Shown piece by piece: positions 52,978 through 62,001 of a stretch of 64,000 nucleotides of DNA; position 1 is the stretch's first letter; each line of letters opens with the position of its first letter. Source of the DNA: Pedobacter heparinus DSM 2366 (GTDB lineage Bacteria > Bacteroidota > Bacteroidia > Sphingobacteriales > Sphingobacteriaceae); assembly GCF_000023825.1 (NCBI RefSeq), contig NC_013061.1:4092001-4156000 (forward strand). The letters are read 5' to 3'. Both the position numbers and the translations under genes were made by a program. The notes under the pieces were generated by a model. That model worked only from the letters and a program-made list of their open reading frames with translations, was not told the origin of the DNA and ran no database searches.

Positions 52978-53400
52978 ATGGCTTTACAAGATAAATATAA
53001 AGAACTGATAGACACCGCCACAACTGCCGGTGTCAGCAACTTAAATGTACGTGAACAGGATGGGGTACTCTATATTGATGGAGCAACCAGCGGTACTGTA
53101 AAACAACAGCTATGGGATACTTATGAACGCCTGGATCCAAATTATGCATCTGGCGACCTGGTTATGAACATCAACAGCGTTGCCGGGGTAACAGAAGGTA
53201 GCAAATTAAAGGTAACCACCAACAGCTCTAATTTAAACATCCGCAAAGGACCAAGTACAAACGATGATATTGTTGGGAAGGCAGCCAGAAATGAAGTTGT
53301 AACACTTGTAAGTAAGGCTAACGACCAATGGTGGCAAATTAAAACCGACCAGGGCGAAGAAGGCTATTCCTATACACAGTATTTAACTCCGTTGGGATAG
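52978..53400 (+). CDS. Small BON-like/SH3b protein
   Basis: The 140-residue protein has an N-terminal BON-like part (LNVREQDGVLYIDGATSGTVKQQLWDTYERLDPNY) and a C-terminal bacterial SH3 domain at about residues 75-138 (LKVTTNSSNLNIRKGPSTNDDIVGKAARNEVVTLVSKANDQWWQIKTDQGEEGYSYTQYL). No signal peptide is visible, so export is uncertain unless a non-classical route is used. A strong Shine-Dalgarno (GAGGAGG) stands 7-8 bases before the ATG, unusual in this window. Bacterial SH3 domains commonly bind cell-wall peptides. A perfect bidirectional terminator follows. Confidence 0.87.
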   Translation: MALQDKYKELIDTATTAGVSNLNVREQDGVLYIDGATSGTVKQQLWDTYERLDPNYASGDLVMNINSVAGVTEGSKLKVTTNSSNLNIRKGPSTNDDIVGKAARNEVVTLVSKANDQWWQIKTDQGEEGYSYTQYLTPLG

Positions 53401-53416
53401 CAAGTCCGGAATTAAT

Positions 53417-53457
53417 ATAAAAAAGCAGTGCTTTCAAAAATTGCACTGCTTTTTTAT
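53417..53457. terminator. Bidirectional intrinsic terminator between the SH3b and desaturase genes
   Basis: Inverted repeats AAAAAAGCAGTGC (53419-53431) and GCACTGCTTTTTT (53443-53455) pair perfectly, and two more A-T pairs extend the stem. The loop is 11 bases. T runs flank both sides and the genes converge. Confidence 0.85.
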
Positions 53458-53465
53458 GTTAAAAT

Positions 53466-54200
53466 CTAATGGTCTGTTTTTCTGATTTTTATGATCCGCA
53501 TCCAGTGCATCAGTTTCATAACAGGATAAGTAGGGTCAAATTCAAACCAGCGTGAAGCAAAATTAGGGCTGTTTGGTTTTTTATGGTGATTGTTCTGAAA
53601 CAACTCTCCAAGCATCAAAAAGTCAAATGGCAGTGAATTTTTACTATGATCATCATTGTCATGATTGGAATAACCATATTTATGTCCGCACCAGTTTACA
53701 ATAGCACCATGTATCGGGCCCATTAAAAAATGGATAGGAAGCAGTAAAAACATCCACCATGAAGTAGCAAAAACAACATAGAACCATATATAAAAACTGA
53801 TAAAAATGATCCTTGTAATCCAGGAATCACCTATCTTATCAATCAATGGCCAGGATGGATATTTATCCCTGAACTGTTCTTCAGGCTCCACATTGTACTT
53901 CGAATAATTGAGGTAAATGTTCTTGGTCTGAATCATCATTCCCCAAACATCTTTTACAAAATGAGGGGAGTGAGGGTCTTTTTCTGTATCACTGAACGCG
54001 TGATGCATCCGGTGTAGAATGGCATAAGCACGTGGATTCAAAAAAGAAGAGCCCTGTGATAAAAAAGTGATGATATAAAAAAACTTCTCCCAAAAAGTAT
54101 TCATTTTAAACATCTTATGCGAAGCATACCGATGCAGAAAAAAGGTTTGGGAAAAGAGGGAAAGAAACCAGTGTAAGAGAAAAAATAATAAAATTATCAT
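53466..54200 (-). CDS. Membrane fatty acid desaturase
   Basis: The 244-residue protein carries the three histidine boxes of diiron acyl desaturases: HRYASH (about residues 24-29), HRMHH (about 64-68) and QNNHHKKPN (about 198-206). A further GHKYGYSNHD stretch probably supplies another ligand. Hydrophobic helices lie between the boxes. At 244 residues it resembles short acyl-CoA or acyl-lipid delta-9 desaturases of Bacteroidota. It would introduce a double bond into membrane fatty acids. It begins 18 bases after the cupin gene. Confidence 0.9.
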   Translation of the reverse strand: MIILLFFLLHWFLSLFSQTFFLHRYASHKMFKMNTFWEKFFYIITFLSQGSSFLNPRAYAILHRMHHAFSDTEKDPHSPHFVKDVWGMMIQTKNIYLNYSKYNVEPEEQFRDKYPSWPLIDKIGDSWITRIIFISFYIWFYVVFATSWWMFLLLPIHFLMGPIHGAIVNWCGHKYGYSNHDNDDHSKNSLPFDFLMLGELFQNNHHKKPNSPNFASRWFEFDPTYPVMKLMHWMRIIKIRKTDH

Positions 54201-54218
54201 ATAGGATATTAACGAATA

Positions 54219-54716
54219 TTACCTGCCAAAATCATCCTGAACCCTTACAATATCATTTTCGTCCGAGGGGTTTTCAGGGTCAGTATGCTGCCATATTTCC
54301 GAAACGATACCCCAATCGTCCAACCCAATTAAACGATGACGTTCTCCTTGTTTTAATTTAATGGTTTGTCCTGGTGCAAGTTGCTGCACGGGGCCCTGCT
54401 CATCTGTATCGCTGGTACTTACCCCTACAGTTCCGTTCACCACCCTCCAGATTTCTGCACGACGGTGATGGTACTGCCACGAAAGCCTGGTATTTGGGGC
54501 AACAATTAATATTTTAGGGCTCAGTTTACCTGAAATTTTTAAATCGTCAACATTTAGCTTGTCAAAATATACATTGGCAAACTGTTGTGCCTGTTCTTCA
54601 TCGATTACAAAAAAACCACCCCAGGGACGGGTCTCATCGCGGTTAACCACATTAAAACCCTCAATTTTTAAACGCTGTGCTACACTGTCGAATATTTCTT
54701 TTTTCTGATCTGACAT
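54219..54716 (-). CDS. Cupin-domain protein related to mannose-6-phosphate isomerase type II domain
   Basis: The 165-residue protein has a beta-barrel cupin core: ILIVAPNTRLSWQYHHRRAEIWRVVNGTVGV, with metal-ligand candidates His-His and Glu, and QTIKLKQGERHRLIGLDDWGIVSEIW, with the last His. This matches the C-terminal isomerase domain of ManC-type proteins, and NRDETRPWGGFFVIDE is also typical (xRPWGxF). Bacteroidota members are often called phosphoheptose isomerase, which I would not assert. A sugar-phosphate role is likely. Confidence 0.82.
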   Translation of the reverse strand: MSDQKKEIFDSVAQRLKIEGFNVVNRDETRPWGGFFVIDEEQAQQFANVYFDKLNVDDLKISGKLSPKILIVAPNTRLSWQYHHRRAEIWRVVNGTVGVSTSDTDEQGPVQQLAPGQTIKLKQGERHRLIGLDDWGIVSEIWQHTDPENPSDENDIVRVQDDFGR

Positions 54717-54736
54717 TTTTTGGTATTTATAATCCT

Positions 54737-54744
54737 CAAACTTA
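54737..54744 (-). promoter_or_regulatory. Candidate -7 box (TAAGTTTG) of the cupin-desaturase pair
   Basis: On the minus strand this reads TAAGTTTG, exact to TAnnTTTG, 20 bases before the cupin ATG. Two small palindromes (GCTTAAGC, ATTCATGAAT) lie just upstream of it. Confidence 0.45.
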
Positions 54745-54784
54745 GATAAAATGCTTAAGCATTCATGAATACAATTGAAAAAAA

Positions 54785-55426
54785 TTAAGATAAACGGTCA
54801 ATATCCAGCAGGTCGGCATTCAGATCTGCAATCAGGTCATATAGTAAAGCCACATTCTTATCATTTGCAATCACCTTATGGTCCAGCAAATCCGAATATT
54901 TGTCCAGAAACTCATCATCATAAAATTCATCAGGAAGTTCAATTTCTTTAAGCCTTAACTGACTTGCAGTATGGTATAGCAACCTGGCTATCGTAAAATA
55001 AACTGCATTTAAATTAATCAATACATCATTATAATCCTTGTTTTCCCAGTCAATAATATAAATGTAATAATTATCAGAGGCCAGTTGATTGTATTCTTCA
55101 TTCTCCATCACCTCAAACTCATCCAGGTTATTGATCATGAAAAAAGTTTTAGAGCAGTTGATCACCTTATCTATCGAATTCAGCAGCAGCTGCACAACCT
55201 CATCGTCTACAGCCTCCAGCAATTCAAAATCTTCAGCTGCAATAGAATCCGGTTCAATCAAGCCTTTCAAATCAGATAAATCCTTTTCATAAGCCAGTAA
55301 AAAACCATACTTGCAATATTCACTCACAATGAAACTCAATACATGAGGTACCAAACCTTTTATCGTGTCTTCCAAATTCTTCTTTCTGTTAATAATTGGA
55401 TTGAAGTTAAATACATCCTGTGACAT
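54785..55426 (-). CDS. Acidic protein of unknown function
   Basis: I use the ATG at 55426 (213 residues); the codon two positions earlier is TTG. The protein is strongly acidic and mostly helical, with conserved-looking phrases KNLEDTIKGLVPHVLSFIVSEYCKYGF, EDFELLEAVDDEVVQLLLNSIDKV and NLNAVYFTIARLLYHTASQLR, and an Asp-rich C terminus. No signal peptide, membrane helix or catalytic motif is visible, so it is probably cytoplasmic. I do not recognise its family. It lies 68 bases upstream of the cupin gene on the same strand. Confidence 0.65.
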   Translation of the reverse strand: MSQDVFNFNPIINRKKNLEDTIKGLVPHVLSFIVSEYCKYGFLLAYEKDLSDLKGLIEPDSIAAEDFELLEAVDDEVVQLLLNSIDKVINCSKTFFMINNLDEFEVMENEEYNQLASDNYYIYIIDWENKDYNDVLINLNAVYFTIARLLYHTASQLRLKEIELPDEFYDDEFLDKYSDLLDHKVIANDKNVALLYDLIADLNADLLDIDRLS

Positions 55427-55603
55427 TTTCAAAACAATACCACAAGAAACAGTAAAATCTTACTTTCTGCCCAATGGCAGTCTATAATCAGCCAGATGTT
55501 TTTTCACGCCACAGAAGTTCCGAGACTTGCTAAAATATAATTTAAGTGCCCAAAACTTAAATCAAAAAAACCAAAACCTAAACTTTAAACGCATGGCGAT
55601 GAA

Positions 55604-55611
55604 TAGGTTTG
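55604..55611 (+). promoter_or_regulatory. Candidate -7 box (TAGGTTTG) of susC
   Basis: TAGGTTTG matches TAnnTTTG exactly and ends 25 bases before the susC ATG at 55637. Confidence 0.45.
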
Positions 55612-55636
55612 TTTCTCTAACCAAACTATTTAAGTT

Positions 55637-58600
55637 ATGAAAAGAAAACTATTCTTACTATTTGGACTTTGCTGTATTTCTGCAATTGCGCTGGCCCAGG
55701 TTAAAGGCACCGTTGCAGATGAGATGCAGCTGCCATTACCGGGTGTTACAGTAACCGTAAAAAACACCAAAACCGTTACGACAACTGATCCAAACGGTAA
55801 ATTTTCTATTAACGCACCCTCCACCGCAACACTGGTATTTTCTTATATTCGGTTATATACAACAAGAAAAACAAGTGAATGGCAGCACTTTACATGTTGT
55901 ATTGATCAGCGATAGCAAAGCATTGAATGAAGTAGTAGTTACTGCATTAGGTATTACTAAAGAAAAGAAAACCCTGGTATATTCTACCCAAACGGTAAGT
56001 ACCGAGGAACTCACCAAAGCGAGGGAATTGAACGTAGTGAACTCCCTTTCAGGAAAGGTAGCAGGGCTTGATGTGGTCCGCTCCTCATCAGGTTTAGGTG
56101 GCTCGTCAAGAATAACTTTACGTGGCGACCGTTCTATCAGTGGCAATAACCAGGCGCTGATGGTGGTAGATGGTGTACCTATTGACAATTCCGGTGCCCA
56201 GGCAACCCGGGTTAATGACGGCAGAGATGCAGGAGATGGCGCATCAAGCATCAATCCAGATGATATCGAATCCATCAACGTTTTAAAAGGTGCTTCAGCT
56301 ACGGCCTTATACGGAAGCAGGGCTTCTAACGGGGCAATTATCATTACCACAAAAAAAGGCAAACAACGTAAAGGCGTAGGCATCAGCTATACAGGTGGCC
56401 TGCAAATAGAAAAACCTGTTTTTTTACAGAAATTCCAAACCGAATACGGTCAGGGTGCTTCAGGAATTTTCAGTGCGTCGGGCGAACAAAGCTGGGGACC
56501 AAAACTTGACGGGAGAATGGTACCAACCTGGAGTAAAGACCCCGCCGATGCCGGAAAAACTAATGCCTATGTTGCTCACCCAAATAATTATAGAGATTTT
56601 TATACCAATGGAACCAACCTGGTAAACAGCATTGCTTTAAATGCTGGCACAGAGCAGGCACAGGTTTATTTCTCTTATACCAATACCGATGCAACAGGTA
56701 TTGTAGACAACAACAAATTGAAGCGGCATAATTTTAACTTAAGGGCCAGCGGAAAACTTGGGGAACGGTTTACTGCGGATATCAAAGCGACCTACCTGAA
56801 CCAGGATATCGCAAACCGCCCAGCCGTTGGTGGCAGTAGCGACAACCCCAACTTTAGCATTTACCGCGTACCAATTAATATAGCCCCGGAAGATCTGTTG
56901 AATTATGATTATGTTACTGGTTCAGGCTTTTTGCGCCAAAACTACTGGAACCCGGGTGCTACAGCTGCCGCCAATCCATATTGGGCAAAAAACCGCAACC
57001 TTGCTGATGAGGAAAGGAACAGATTAACCGGCTTTGCGGCATTAACCTATAAAATTTTACCATCGTTAAGCGTGATGCTGCGTTCTGGTATAGACAGATA
57101 TACAGATAATGGAGAATTTAAATGGTATAACGACACCTATATTATTGCACCATCAGGCAATTACCAGTTGAGCACAAGAGATGTAAGAGAGATCAACCAC
57201 GATTTTCTATTCTCTTACAACAAGACCCTCTCGCCTGATTTTACTTTAAGTGCCAATTTTGGTGGCAATATCCAAAAAAACAACATTGTCACTACAGGGA
57301 TCAGAAACAATAGTCTGATCATTGAAAATTTATTTACAGTAGGCAATACCAATGGTTCAACCCCAACCAGAAGTATTTATCAGAAAGAAAAACAGGCACT
57401 TTATGCAACAGCCGATCTGAGCTATAAAAATTATTTAACCTTAACTGCTACAGGCAGAAACGATTGGTCATCAACTCTGCCAAAAGAAAACAACAGTTAC
57501 TTTTTCCCATCGGTAGGTCTTAGTGCCCTTATTTCTGAAATGTTCAAACTGCCTGACCTTATCAGCTTTGTGAAATTACGGGGCTCTTTTGCCCAAACAG
57601 GTAACGATGCTGACCCTTATAACCTGAGCCAAACCTACACTTCATTTCAGGGTGGTAACAGTGTTACCATTGGCCGGGATGCCAACAAACCAATACCTGG
57701 ACTAAAACCCGAATTAACTACGGCCCAGGAATTTGGTTTAGAAACCAAATTTTTAAACAACCGTTTGGGACTGGATTTCACCTGGTACAACAGCAACTCT
57801 AAAAATCAATTGCTGGCCATAACACTACCAGCAGGTTCTGGCTGGGCCGGCCAATACATCAATGCCGGTAACATTAAAAACGATGGTATAGAGCTTACCT
57901 TAAATGGTACGCCAGTAAAATCCAAAGATTTTAAATGGGACATAGCTGTTAACTACGCTAAAAACAACAATAAAGTATTAGAGATATCTCCTACCCTGAA
58001 TGAGTTTTTACTGACCACCGGGGGCGATTTCATGAACACAGTTAAAATAGTAAAAGGCAAACCTTTTGGCGAATTGTATAGCCGTGGCTATGTGCGCAAT
58101 GCAAATGGGCAAATTATTGTAGATGCAAATGGTCTTCCTGTAATTAGCGGCGCCCAGGACGTATATGTAGGTAATACCCGCCCCGATTGGATGGGTAGCG
58201 TGATCAACAGGTTTTCGTACAAAAACTTTTTCACCAGCTTTGTCATCAGTGCCCGTATGGGTGGTGTGGTATCCTCATTTACCAATGCCAATATCTATGC
58301 AGATGGTGTAGCCGCAAAAACCGCTGAAAACCGCGATGGCTTTATATTTGATGGTGTATTTGCGGATGGCAGCAAAAATAACAAACAGATTACTGCAGAG
58401 CAGTACTGGAAAAAAGTGGGAGGAAGAAACACACCTGCCGGCGAGGTTTTCACCTACGATGCATCTAACATCCGTTTAAGAGAGTTTGTATTGGGCTATA
58501 ACCTGAGTGGCAAACTTTTAAATGGCAAACCTTTCCAGTCGGCAAGTATTTCGGTAACAGGGCGTAACCTGTTCTTTTTGCTGAACCGTGCCGATGGTTT

Positions 58601-58706
58601 TGATCCTGAGCAGGTAATTGGAAGTGGAAATGCCACTGTAGGTATCGAAGCTTTTTCTCCGCCAACCACACGCTCATTCGGTGTATCGCTAAATCTTACT
58701 TTTTAA
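55637..58706 (+). pseudogene. susC: SusC/RagA-family TonB-dependent transporter, interrupted by a one-base frameshift
   Basis: The reading frame starts at the ATG at 55637 with a signal peptide (AIALAQ) and CarboxypepD_reg domain (VKGTVADEMQLPLPGVTVTVKN). At 55850 an extra C shifts the frame. Skipping it restores FSYIGYIQQEKQVNGSTLHVVL and joins to the second frame, which runs to 58706. That part holds the TonB plug (EVVVTALGITKEKK; NSLSGKVAGLDV; VVDGVPIDNS; GSRASNGAIIITTKKG) and a 22-strand barrel ending FGVSLNLTF. Repaired, the protein would be 1022 residues, the normal SusC length. The rest of the frame is intact, so the break is recent, phase-variable, or a sequence error. It would import oligosaccharides with SusD. 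Confidence 0.9.
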
Positions 58707-58727
58707 CCGTCTTTTAAACTATATAAA

Positions 58728-60308
58728 ATGAAAACATTCAACATCAAACATATATTATGTTTTTTAATGATTACAGGAACTTTAAGCTCCTGCACCAAAA
58801 ATTTCGAGGAGTTAAATACAGATGGCACCAAAATTTCAACCATTGACAATGCAACACTCGAGTACATATTTTCTGCAGCGCAATATCGCGGCACATTTGG
58901 CCCCAATACAACTAATGCCGGCGCTACCCCTTTCCAGCGGTTTGCAAACCGTTATTCAGATGCACAAGCTCAATATTTCTCCAACACCTCACAATCTGCC
59001 GAATCGGACAGAAATGTGATGGTAGGTAACTGGCTTAATGATGGATGGACGCATTTTTATAGCAATGCCAATGCCCAGCTCAGTGTGGTAATGGAACAAA
59101 CCAAGGATGGAGGCGCACTTCAGGACCCTATAAAATACGCGATTGCCAAAGTATGGAAAGTGTTTATGTTTATGCCTGTAACAGATAACTGGGGTGCCAT
59201 CCCTTACACTCAGGCAGGTAACGGCAGCACCGAAGTATTGTACGATAGCCAGGAAGACATTTATAAAGATTTCTTTAAATTGCTGAAAGAAGCCAATGCT
59301 ACCTTATCGGCCTATAGCGGTACTACCAGATATTTCGAAAAAGGTGATCTGATTTATGGTGGTGACGTAAAGAAATGGACTAAATTCTGTAATTCACTTT
59401 GGCTGAGGGCCGCTATGCGGGTATCTAAAAAGGCACCTGATCTGGCCCGTCAACAGGCAGAAGCTGCTATTGCCGCTGCTGGCGGGATGATCACTACTAA
59501 CGCAGATAATGCGCTGATGAAGACGAGCTTAACCACTCCACATCTTACGGCTTCCATTTCAAATTTTAGCGAGTTCCGTATGAGTGCTGCTATGGAAAGT
59601 GTATTAAAAGGCTATAACGACCCCCGTTTGCAAAAGTTTTTTGACCCAACCAGCACAGGGGCTTACAAAGGTATCAGAAATGGATTGTCGCAAGTGCAAA
59701 TTGGTATTGCACAAAACAACGTTGCCAACAATAGCAATATCAATTCTTCATTTGGTTTCGCTAACCGTGGTGTAACGCCATATACAATTTTTACCGCATC
59801 AGAAACCTTATTTTTATTAGCCGAGGCTAAGCTGAACAACTGGACTGCAGGAACAGGTACAGCACAAAGCTATTATCAGCAAGGCATTGATGCTTCCATG
59901 GCACAATGGGGCGTAACAGATCCTACGATCATTAATACTTACAAATCCGGCACAAGCACACCAGCAGCCCTGGGAGACATTTACAATACACCTGCAATGG
60001 CGGGCAGTCCGGTTGCTTTTGGCAGCACTGAAGCAGTACAACGGGAACAGATTGGTACTCAAAAATGGCTGGCACTTTATCCATATGGACTAGAGGCCTG
60101 GGCAGAAGTAAGAAGAACAGGTTTCCCCAGATTATATCCCCGCTTAAACTCTGACAATACAGATGCACCGGCTAATGACCCAGGCAGTGTTAAAAGACTC
60201 ACCTATCCTCCTATCGAAGCCTCTGCCAATGCCGGTGGCTTGGCATCGGGACTTAGTAAGCTAGGTGGCCCAGATAAAGTGACGACCAGGTTATGGTGGA
60301 ATCCTTAA
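58728..60308 (+). CDS. susD: SusD/RagB-family nutrient-binding lipoprotein
   Basis: The 526-residue product has a lipobox (TLSSCTKNFEELN, Cys near residue 22) and an all-helical TPR-like SusD fold. Recognisable regions are DNWGAIPYTQAGNGSTEVLYDSQEDIYKDFFKLLKEA, KWTKFCNSLWLRAAMRVSK, SETLFLLAEAKL and the C-terminal LYPYGLEAWAEVRRTGFPRLYP. It forms the surface lid over the SusC channel and binds glycan. It starts 21 bases after susC. Its frame is intact, which argues against long-term loss of the pair. A perfect palindromic terminator follows. Confidence 0.95.
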   Translation: MKTFNIKHILCFLMITGTLSSCTKNFEELNTDGTKISTIDNATLEYIFSAAQYRGTFGPNTTNAGATPFQRFANRYSDAQAQYFSNTSQSAESDRNVMVGNWLNDGWTHFYSNANAQLSVVMEQTKDGGALQDPIKYAIAKVWKVFMFMPVTDNWGAIPYTQAGNGSTEVLYDSQEDIYKDFFKLLKEANATLSAYSGTTRYFEKGDLIYGGDVKKWTKFCNSLWLRAAMRVSKKAPDLARQQAEAAIAAAGGMITTNADNALMKTSLTTPHLTASISNFSEFRMSAAMESVLKGYNDPRLQKFFDPTSTGAYKGIRNGLSQVQIGIAQNNVANNSNINSSFGFANRGVTPYTIFTASETLFLLAEAKLNNWTAGTGTAQSYYQQGIDASMAQWGVTDPTIINTYKSGTSTPAALGDIYNTPAMAGSPVAFGSTEAVQREQIGTQKWLALYPYGLEAWAEVRRTGFPRLYPRLNSDNTDAPANDPGSVKRLTYPPIEASANAGGLASGLSKLGGPDKVTTRLWWNP

Positions 60309-60332
60309 CATTCAGACCAGTACATCTATAAT

Positions 60333-60370
60333 AAAAAGAGCCTGATCATAATTATGATCAGGCTCTTTTT
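60333..60370. terminator. Bidirectional terminator, perfect 38-base palindrome
   Basis: The whole 38 bases are self-complementary; in RNA a 17-base-pair stem (arms 60333-60349 and 60354-60370) with an AATT loop would form. A and T runs of five at the ends let it act in both directions. It separates the convergent susD and sulfatase genes. Confidence 0.88.
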
Positions 60371-60383
60371 CGCTTTATAGCTT

Positions 60384-61991
60384 TTACGGCTTTTCTTTAC
60401 TATGAAAATACCTGATCATTTTATCCTTTAAACTTTTGGCGATCAGTGCATAATTTCTATCCTTCACTACATTTATTTTTTCAAGCGGGTCCTTCTGATA
60501 ATCATACAATTCATCACCAACAACAGCGGTAGCCTTAAATGCCTGGTTACTCCTGAAATTCTCCATCCATATCGTGTAACGATATCTTTTTGTGCGAAGT
60601 GAATAACCCATAACCTTCGCTGAAGCGTCTGTCATTCGTTGTGTTTCCACAGCATTTGAACTTCGGGGATACTGGCTGATCGCAAATTCCTTTATCGAAG
60701 AGGCAGGATTTCGCATCAATGGAACCAGACTGGTACCCTCTAAATGCTGGGGCACCGGAATACCGGCTAAATTGCAAAGCGTAGGAAAAACATCTACAAA
60801 TTCTGAAAGGGAAGTAGTGGCGGAGGATTTAATACCTGGAGCTGAAAAGATCAAAGGGCTACGGGTGGCCTGTTCAAAATCGGAATGTTTGCACCAAAGG
60901 TTATGATCGCCTAAATGCCATCCGTGGTCGCCCCAAAGTACAATGACCGTGTTTTTACTTAAACCCAGTGAGTCCAGGGCATTTAATAAGATGCCTACCT
61001 GTGCATCTACATAAGAAACCGCTGCATAGTATCCATGTATCAGTTCTTTTTGTTTAGCTATGGGTAAAGTTAGCCCATAGCTTTTCTGATCAGTAAAAGA
61101 TAATAAATCCGGAATATCTGAATAAGCCCTGAGTTCCCCCGAATTGTGGTAAGCTACATCCACTGCATTTTTAGATTTTTCCTGAAACGCTGCAACCGGC
61201 ATATCCTCCCGCTGATACAGGTCCCAGTATTTCTTCGGTGCATTAAAGGGCAAATGAGGTTTGGCAAAGCCTACGGCAAAAAAGAAGGGTTGGCTTTTCT
61301 TTTGGAGTGTTGTTAAAATATCCTTTGCCTGCAGGATGTTGGCTCCGTCAATATATGCCTGATCGGGTACATCCACACATTCTACCGATGGTTTGATCGT
61401 AGCCAACAATTCCTGATCGGTTATGATCTTTCCTTTAGCCTCAGCCCTGCGTTTTTCAACCAGTGATTTAATCTCTTTTCCCTGATAATAATTTAAAACA
61501 GGCTGTCCGGTAGAGGCAGCATAATATTTTTTATCTGTTCTGTAATGTGGAACGGTCCAGCTTGGTTTATCTAAATCCTCATCCACACATCTTGGATCAT
61601 ATATCTTACCGATAGCCTGCGTGGAGTATCCCTGACTGGCAAAGTATTGCGGGATGGTCAGAATATCAGGATTCATATCCCTCATCTTTGTTTTCAAATC
61701 CCATACTTTGGTTATATCAGGGCGCATTCCGGTCATGATACTCGCTCTGGTTGGACCGCAAACTGCCTGCTGGCAATAGTTGCTTTTAAAAACCGTACCC
61801 ATTTTTGCCAACCGGTCTATATTGGGTGTTTTAATCAACCGATCGCCATAACAACCTAAAATAGGCTTCAGGTCATCAACAGCGATAAACAATACGTTTG
61901 GCTTCTCCTGCTTTTGAGCAAGTACCTGAAAACCCATGGTAACCAGCCCTAAAAAAGAGATGATCTGAATGGTCTGAGTTCTTAAAATCAT
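60384..61991 (-). CDS. Sulfatase of the iduronate-2-sulfatase-like group
   Basis: I choose the ATG at 61991 (535 residues), giving a clean signal peptide ending VLAQ. The 62015 start would be a TTG overlapping the upstream gene. Metal-binding Asp39/Asp40 are in LFIAVDDLKPILGCYGD. The formylglycine motif is Cys78-Gly-Pro-Thr-Arg in QQAVCGPTRASIMTG, the cysteine type that needs an anaerobic maturase. Other conserved parts are QAIGKIYDP, AVGFAKPHLPFNAP and VVLWGDHGWHLGDH. The pattern matches iduronate-2-sulfatase-like (S1_7-type) enzymes acting on uronic-acid 2-sulfates. It is probably periplasmic and lies 10 bases after the toroid-protein gene. Confidence 0.9.
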   Translation of the reverse strand: MILRTQTIQIISFLGLVTMGFQVLAQKQEKPNVLFIAVDDLKPILGCYGDRLIKTPNIDRLAKMGTVFKSNYCQQAVCGPTRASIMTGMRPDITKVWDLKTKMRDMNPDILTIPQYFASQGYSTQAIGKIYDPRCVDEDLDKPSWTVPHYRTDKKYYAASTGQPVLNYYQGKEIKSLVEKRRAEAKGKIITDQELLATIKPSVECVDVPDQAYIDGANILQAKDILTTLQKKSQPFFFAVGFAKPHLPFNAPKKYWDLYQREDMPVAAFQEKSKNAVDVAYHNSGELRAYSDIPDLLSFTDQKSYGLTLPIAKQKELIHGYYAAVSYVDAQVGILLNALDSLGLSKNTVIVLWGDHGWHLGDHNLWCKHSDFEQATRSPLIFSAPGIKSSATTSLSEFVDVFPTLCNLAGIPVPQHLEGTSLVPLMRNPASSIKEFAISQYPRSSNAVETQRMTDASAKVMGYSLRTKRYRYTIWMENFRSNQAFKATAVVGDELYDYQKDPLEKINVVKDRNYALIAKSLKDKMIRYFHSKEKP

Positions 61992-62001
61992 AATTGTGCT
62001 G

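Noticed and set aside
55853..56383. A 176-residue open frame on the minus strand inside susC
   Set aside because: It is fully antisense to the conserved SusC plug region, has no recognisable domain, and its frame is a codon-bias shadow.
55875..58706. Treating the second susC frame as a separate gene starting with GTG
   Set aside because: It lacks a signal peptide and its first residues join exactly to the upstream frame when one base is removed, so both are one gene.
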